DNA from: a bacterium
Lineage (GTDB): Bacteria > Armatimonadota > Abditibacteriia > Abditibacteriales > Abditibacteriaceae
Length of the DNA stretch: 64,000 nucleotides
Direction: 5' to 3'
Assembly: GCA_004172935.1 (NCBI GenBank)
Contig: SDZD01000004.1
Location: forward strand, 1 to 64,000
Each line of letters opens with the position of its first letter. Within the stretch, counting starts at the first letter, position 1. This document shows, one piece after another, positions 59,946 to 64,000 of this stretch. A program made the position numbers and the translations under genes. The notes beneath the pieces are model-generated. The model was not told the DNA's origin, did no database searches, and worked only from the letters and a program-made list of their open reading frames with translations.

Positions 59946-60887
59946 TCACTGGTTCGATTCAAGCGGTGATTTTTGTAAATCCAACACGCGAGGCTTCCAT
60001 GCCAACTGTTCGAGGCGCTTTTTATAGTCGGCTGGCGACTTATCGCCCAACGCCGCGAAAATGCCCTCCATCACGTTCGTTCCGAACGAGCGTCCGTCAA
60101 ATTCCGGCGTCGTGGTAATCAATCGCTCCAATCCGCGCTCACGCAGTAGCTCGACATCCTTCGATGTTACTGTGTTGGTCACGATGGTTTTGCCCTTCAA
60201 ACTCGCGGGCAAATAGCGCCGAATCAACAAAAAGTCGCCCGCGATAATCTCGTTGTCCTCGAAAAAGCGCCGCTGCAACTTCTTATCGAGGATTTGGGTT
60301 TGCTTGTCGCCTGTCGGGTACAGCATCGTGAACGGCAAGCGCCCCACGATGGGCAAAATGAGCCGCGCCAAACGGCGCACTGAGCGCAGCGTCTTCAACG
60401 GAATCGGCAGCGACAAAATGAACAAAAAGTCGCCGAACGTCACATCCGCCCCTAGCTTCACGAACTCTTCGGCCATGCCAAAGCGGTCAACTGCGCACGT
60501 CAAACCCACTTTTTTTCCTTTGAATTTTATCAACCCGTCTTGTTCCAACGAGGCTAATGCCGCTCGTTCCAGCGTGTCTTTTAGCCCCGAACCATCCACC
60601 ACAGGAGTGTTCTTGGCGGCGCGCGCCAGTTTTTGCGCGTCTTTCACCGGGTAGCGAACACCGCCGGCCACTAGCCACAAGTCGATGCCACCCAGCCCAA
60701 TTGCCGCGACTTTTCCATCCAGTTCGCGAATAAGTTCGGTTGCCTGATTCAAATCTCCGCCTGTTCCTCGGCGTTCCAGTTCCCATGCCCGTCCTAATAA
60801 TGTTGCCTTTGCCACATGATCGCGCGAAGGCGACCCCAGCGACACCGACACGACTCGCAACGTATCTTTCAATTCCACTTCGGCCAT
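59946..60887 (-). CDS. Quinate/shikimate-dehydrogenase-like protein of unproven activity
   Basis: This 313-residue cytoplasmic protein resembles a family annotated as quinate 5-dehydrogenase in Deinococcus and Chloroflexi, from memory of its segments VVSVSLGSPSRDH, GLGGIDLWLVAGG, TPVVDGSGLKDTLE, VDRFGMAEEF and LITTTPEFDGRSFGTNVMEG. It lacks the classical AroE Lys/Asp motif and nucleotide GxGGxx loop as far as I can see, so the label may be wrong. It precedes the TlpA-like gene in what looks like one operon. Its real reaction is unknown. Confidence 0.6.
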   Translation of the reverse strand: MAEVELKDTLRVVSVSLGSPSRDHVAKATLLGRAWELERRGTGGDLNQATELIRELDGKVAAIGLGGIDLWLVAGGVRYPVKDAQKLARAAKNTPVVDGSGLKDTLERAALASLEQDGLIKFKGKKVGLTCAVDRFGMAEEFVKLGADVTFGDFLFILSLPIPLKTLRSVRRLARLILPIVGRLPFTMLYPTGDKQTQILDKKLQRRFFEDNEIIAGDFLLIRRYLPASLKGKTIVTNTVTSKDVELLRERGLERLITTTPEFDGRSFGTNVMEGIFAALGDKSPADYKKRLEQLAWKPRVLDLQKSPLESNQ

Positions 60888-61066
60888 TAGGAGGGCAGTA
60901 AAGCAGATGTCGCTGGCATGAGTTTTGTGAGAAAAATGAGGAAAATCCCTCTAGGGTGTCTCAGGCAAATTCTTTTCGGTTGTTAGGAAGATCGAACATT
61001 TGAGAAGGCTTTAAATTTTCGCTTTCGCAAACTCTTCATTCTTCTCAAACTAATAACTTCCTATTT

Positions 61067-62542
61067 ATGTCGTTTTGGTTCCAGGTTGTTGCGCCTGTAC
61101 TCGATAAAGCGCCCCCCGTGCCAGCGCCGCGCCCCATCGTGTCTACGCCCACGCGAATAAACTCGAACAAACCACTACCATCATCCCCCTTCGGCCTTCG
61201 CGATGACATCCGTGATGCCGAATTGCTGCTTGCCGCCTTCCGCACTCTGCTTCTCGTTGTATTGGCTGTATCGCCCTTTGTACTCCGAGTCGATGAGGCC
61301 TTCACCATCCCCGCGATGTCGCTGATGGTACTTGCAGGTATCTACAACATCGCGATGGGAGTGGCCTGTCTGTTCCCGGCTCGCTTCGGTGTCCGGCGCC
61401 CCATTGTATTGGCGATGGATACCACGCTTATTACCGCGTGGGTGCATCTATCGGGTCGCTTCGAACTGGTAACGCTCTATTTCGTGGTGGTCGTCGTGGC
61501 GGCGATGTGGTTCCGGGTGTTTGGTGGGGTCGTGGCAGCGGCAATTTGCAATTTTCTATTTTTGTTTCTGTGGGGCCGAATCGCCGCCGAAGCCCCTCTG
61601 GTTGGGCGCCTCGAACCATTCCCCTTTGGAATGGCCGTTAATTCCGCCTTGCTATTCGTGATTGGAGCGTTGGCGGGCTACATCTCCGAAGCGCAGGAAC
61701 GGGAACGCAACGCCCGTCTCGAACGCGAACTGCTCATCGCAAACTACCAGCACGAACTCGACATATCGGGCGAGATGCAGCCTTTGCTCATGGGGCGCCC
61801 CGATTTCTCCACCCCATTCGATTTCGGCCTGGCCTTTCGCTCGGCCCGCGCCACTGGCGGCGGCGACTACCTTGATGTGTTGCCGCTTCCCGATGGCCGC
61901 GTGTTGTGCTGCATCGCCGATGTTTCTGGAAAAAGCGTGCGCGCTCAGGCTCGTGTCCCGCTCCTCAAATACTCGTTGCGCGCCCTCGCCCCGCTTTATC
62001 CCGATCCAGTCGATTTGATGGCGCATCTGCAAACCACGTTGGCACCCGACCTTGGCCCCGACCTGTATATCGCTATTTGTTTGGCCGCTTTCGATGCTCC
62101 CACCAAAACCATCTCGTGGTGCAATGCGGGCCATATCCCGCCCTTGCTCGTGCCCGCCAACGGCGACGTGATAGAACTCGAAGCCACCTGTGCCCCGCTC
62201 GGCCTGTGGCCCGAAATCGAGCCGCAATCCAAAAAGACTGCCTTCCATCCCGGCGATGCGCTTCTGATGGCCACCGACGGCCTCAGCGATGCCCTGTCAT
62301 TTGGCGGCGAGGTCGATGGTGAGGCGCAGGTTCGTTTGCTCACTCCGCGCCTGGTCGGCGAGAACGCCATCAGCGCGCCCGAAGCTGCCCAGAAAATGGT
62401 CGAACTCGCGGAAGCGGCCTTGGAAAACAACTCCTTCATCGCGCGCAACTTCACTATGGGCGAAGAACTCGGCGAACCCCACGCCTACATGGACGATGTT
62501 GCCGTTTTAGTGGCCTATTTCCCCGCCGAAATCAAGGCTTAA
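61067..62542 (+). CDS. Membrane PP2C-type (SpoIIE/RsbU-like) phosphatase
   Basis: The 491-residue protein has a Pro-rich start, five or six membrane helices (about 55-215), a short coiled coil (SEAQERERNARLERELLIANYQ in part) and a C-terminal PPM phosphatase domain (about 250-490). Metal-binding residues are in GGGDYLDVLPL and CIADVSGKSVRAQ, with WCNAGHIPPLL and MATDGLSDAL matching the SpoIIE/RsbU pattern. It probably dephosphorylates an anti-anti-sigma-type protein in a partner-switching pathway; no such protein is nearby. The membrane part is the likely sensor. Confidence 0.92.
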   Translation: MSFWFQVVAPVLDKAPPVPAPRPIVSTPTRINSNKPLPSSPFGLRDDIRDAELLLAAFRTLLLVVLAVSPFVLRVDEAFTIPAMSLMVLAGIYNIAMGVACLFPARFGVRRPIVLAMDTTLITAWVHLSGRFELVTLYFVVVVVAAMWFRVFGGVVAAAICNFLFLFLWGRIAAEAPLVGRLEPFPFGMAVNSALLFVIGALAGYISEAQERERNARLERELLIANYQHELDISGEMQPLLMGRPDFSTPFDFGLAFRSARATGGGDYLDVLPLPDGRVLCCIADVSGKSVRAQARVPLLKYSLRALAPLYPDPVDLMAHLQTTLAPDLGPDLYIAICLAAFDAPTKTISWCNAGHIPPLLVPANGDVIELEATCAPLGLWPEIEPQSKKTAFHPGDALLMATDGLSDALSFGGEVDGEAQVRLLTPRLVGENAISAPEAAQKMVELAEAALENNSFIARNFTMGEELGEPHAYMDDVAVLVAYFPAEIKA

Positions 62543-62665
62543 CGCCTCGTGAAGGATGGATCATAAGGCGATTATTTGCCGAAAACGCGAAGTGCAATGG
62601 AATATTCCCAGACAAATATCCAGACAAACAGAACTTGCTATCGCGTTGAGAAGTCCGTAAATTCA

Positions 62666-62705
62666 TATATCCGACTGTAAAAATCGGATTAGTGAGTCGG
62701 ATATA
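62666..62705. promoter_or_regulatory. Perfect inverted repeat upstream of feoA pair
   Basis: TATATCCGACT (62666-62676) is repeated as AGTCGGATATA (62695-62705) in perfect inverted order, with an extra TCGGATT between the arms. It ends 12 bases before the first feoA start. This is a plausible operator for a metal-responsive regulator, or a stem in the leader RNA. Confidence 0.6.
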
Positions 62706-62717
62706 GCGGATTATTCC

Positions 62718-63011
62718 ATGTTGAAATTCTTTGCGGCGCGTGCGGCCCGCCGCCAAGCCCACCACGACCATCAGGTCTCCTGTACGTCACTTTGTTGTGC
62801 CCGTCCGGGTGCCCGTGTGTGCGTGACTGAAATCTGCGGCTGCGAGCTGGAAGCCGCCAAATTGCGCGATCTGGGGGTGCGCGAAGGCGCCGTTGTGTCG
62901 CTCATGGCTCACGGCAATCCCGTCTTGGTGCGTGTTGATGGTGCCCGTATTGGCATCAGCGAATGTGCCGCCGAGAATGTGCAGTGCGAATACCTGCCCG
63001 ACGCGAAATGA
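62718..63011 (+). CDS. FeoA-domain protein with Cys/His-rich N-terminus
   Basis: This 97-residue protein has an N-terminal extension rich in His and Cys (RRQAHHDHQVSCTSLCC ... CGC) before a FeoA SH3-like domain (EAAKLRDLGVREGAVVSLM ... LVRVDGARIGISE). FeoA proteins are small cytoplasmic partners of the ferrous-iron permease FeoB, or C-terminal domains of DtxR regulators. The Cys/His-rich segment could bind metal. Its stop overlaps the next feoA gene (ATGA), so the two are coupled. No feoB follows in the window. Confidence 0.85.
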   Translation: MLKFFAARAARRQAHHDHQVSCTSLCCARPGARVCVTEICGCELEAAKLRDLGVREGAVVSLMAHGNPVLVRVDGARIGISECAAENVQCEYLPDAK

Positions 63012-63238
63012 CTTTAGCCGACCTCAAAGTGGGAAACCGCGCCCGCATCGTTGAATTAGCTGGAGAAGACGAAACCGTCGAGCGACTGATGGAAATGGGC
63101 TTGACCGAAGGAACCGAGTTTTCTCTGGTACGCTTCGCACCCCTTGGCGACCCCCTCGAAATCAAAACACGCGGCTATCACCTCAGCCTCCGCAAAGCCG
63201 ACGCCGCCAACATCAAAGTCGAACCAATAAACGGATGA
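63008..63238 (+). CDS. FeoA-domain protein
   Basis: Starting at the ATG at 63008, which overlaps the upstream stop (ATGA), the product has 76 residues and is almost entirely one FeoA domain: MTLADLKVGNRARIVEL, ERLMEMGLTEGTEF, LGDPLEIKTRGYHLSLRKADA. This is a standard FeoA and lacks the Cys/His extension of its neighbour. An upstream open frame from 62963 is ignored because it overlaps the first gene. The next gene downstream is a secreted hypothetical, not feoB. Confidence 0.9.
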   Translation: MTLADLKVGNRARIVELAGEDETVERLMEMGLTEGTEFSLVRFAPLGDPLEIKTRGYHLSLRKADAANIKVEPING

Positions 63239-63270
63239 AGCAAAGGCTCGCCCTTTTTGTCAAATAAATC

Positions 63271-63918
63271 ATGCGAGCTTTTCACCTTCTTTGCGCTTTT
63301 GTTTGTTGCTGCATCGGCTTCTGTGTGCCGCTGCAAGCCCAGACAACCCCTAAGCCCCCTCAGGCTACCGAACCGCTCCCTGAAAAAGACGGACTCAAAG
63401 TCTCTGTATCAGCACCTTACAAGAGGAACGAGAGGCGACTTGCTATTCAGGCTGACAATCCCCACATCAATGTCCTGCTGCAAAACACCTCATCGAAGCC
63501 TATAAATATCTTTGAAGCGTGGAACTCATGGGGAGCAACTAACCTGAGCATAGAAGTCACGAAGATTGATGGCAAAGCTCTCGATACCCCTCTAATTCTC
63601 TCCAGAGGACGAATGATGTGGCTTGAGAATTATCCCTCCACCGAAACGATAGGGCCGGGCGAGACTCTTGTGCGCGAAGTTCTCCTTTATATCCCGCCTA
63701 AAATTCTGAATCCTACCGCCCCAGAGTCAGCTGTTTTTCCTCCGGGTTCGCTCTATTTCGAGTTTCCATTCCCGCCCAGAGGAGAACGGCGCCAAATCAC
63801 GTTGCGAACTGTTTTCTATGTCCACGAAGAGAATTTTCGTTTTCAAGGCGGCAAGCTCAATGTCTGGACAGGGAAAATTGCATCCCCTCCGTTGGATTAT
63901 CAAGTTTCCTGGAAGTAA
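63271..63918 (+). CDS. Secreted hypothetical protein
   Basis: The 215-residue product has a signal peptide (MRAFHLLCAFVCCCIGFCVPLQAQ) ending near LQAQT. The mature part is beta-rich: NINVLLQNTSSKPINIFEAWNSWG-type strands, TIGPGETLVREVLLYIPP and GSLYFEFPFPPRGERRQITLRT. This pattern, with a PGET turn before a long strand, resembles Ig-like envelope domains but I recognise no family. It starts 32 bases after the second feoA and may share its transcript. The remaining bases to 64000 show no gene. Confidence 0.65.
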   Translation: MRAFHLLCAFVCCCIGFCVPLQAQTTPKPPQATEPLPEKDGLKVSVSAPYKRNERRLAIQADNPHINVLLQNTSSKPINIFEAWNSWGATNLSIEVTKIDGKALDTPLILSRGRMMWLENYPSTETIGPGETLVREVLLYIPPKILNPTAPESAVFPPGSLYFEFPFPPRGERRQITLRTVFYVHEENFRFQGGKLNVWTGKIASPPLDYQVSWK

Positions 63919-64000
63919 TCCCCAATAGATATTCCCCCTCCCCCGAACGTTGAAAGTGTGTGAAGCGAAAAGTAGGGACGCCTTTCGCCTCGAACCGTTT

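Noticed and set aside
1-64000. CRISPR arrays, tRNA or rRNA genes
   Set aside because: I looked for regularly spaced repeats and for cloverleaf or conserved rRNA segments in the gaps and saw none; a covariance-model scan would be needed to exclude a tRNA fully.

Overview
The window reads as a chromosomal segment of a diderm (outer-membrane) bacterium of moderate GC. Several signs point to the Armatimonadota/Abditibacteriota area: an H-X9-DG type prepilin with an [10 protein letters not shown]-type N-terminus, many secreted glycoside hydrolases, copper-amine-oxidase-N and autotransporter-like surface proteins, and paired Agl23-like and Chlor_Arch_YYY membrane proteins. That placement is inference; no rRNA is present. 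I saw no tRNA, CRISPR array, transposase or phage gene.

Layout. 1-5.4 kb: the start of a Flp pilin gene at the edge, a heterodimeric ABC exporter pair and an MFS exporter. 5.5-12.2 kb: a sugar-scavenging region with a secreted GH29 fucosidase, a Gfo/Idh/MocA oxidoreductase, a TPR protein, a DeoR-type repressor and a divergent secreted GH32 fructan hydrolase; the DeoR/GH32 interval carries repeated CTTTCGTTT-type candidate operators. 12.3-21.5 kb: a large surface protein, then a tightly coupled operon of TolB-like propeller lipoprotein, FecR-TPR-beta-barrel protein and CHASE2 adenylate-type cyclase. 21.7-23.3 kb: two low-GC secreted proteins, one with STN-like repeats. 23.5-27 kb: translation genes (rpsB-tsf; rplU-rpmA) flanking a Doc-type toxin-antitoxin module. 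27-32 kb: a membrane Ser/Thr kinase with a zinc-ribbon insertion, two small membrane proteins and a diguanylate cyclase.

32-36.6 kb: two giant membrane proteins (YYY and Agl23-like families) that are known to co-occur. 36.8-41.7 kb: ispH, modB-modA without modC, a pilin-like protein and gltX. 41.8-48.7 kb: a copper-amine-oxidase-N surface protein, 2-oxoglutarate dehydrogenase E1 and a GH1-type glycosidase. 48.8-53.9 kb: four tandem paralogous secreted proteins with STN-like repeats and an almost invariant C-terminus, the best candidate here for an undescribed family. 54-61 kb: a GMC oxidoreductase fused to a gluconate-2-dehydrogenase-subunit-3-like domain, an SDR, ruvC, an HtrA protease, a quinate-dehydrogenase-like protein and a TlpA-like thioredoxin. 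61-64 kb: a SpoIIE-type phosphatase, two overlapping feoA genes without feoB behind a perfect inverted repeat, and a secreted hypothetical protein.

Functional links. The sugar cluster, GH1 enzyme, GMC/SDR oxidoreductases and Gfo/Idh enzyme suggest carbohydrate scavenging. The CHASE2 cyclase, GGDEF protein, Ser/Thr kinase and SpoIIE phosphatase show dense envelope signalling. All functions are read from motifs and family resemblance, without database searches. Start codons were chosen by hand, and several differ from the longest possible frame.
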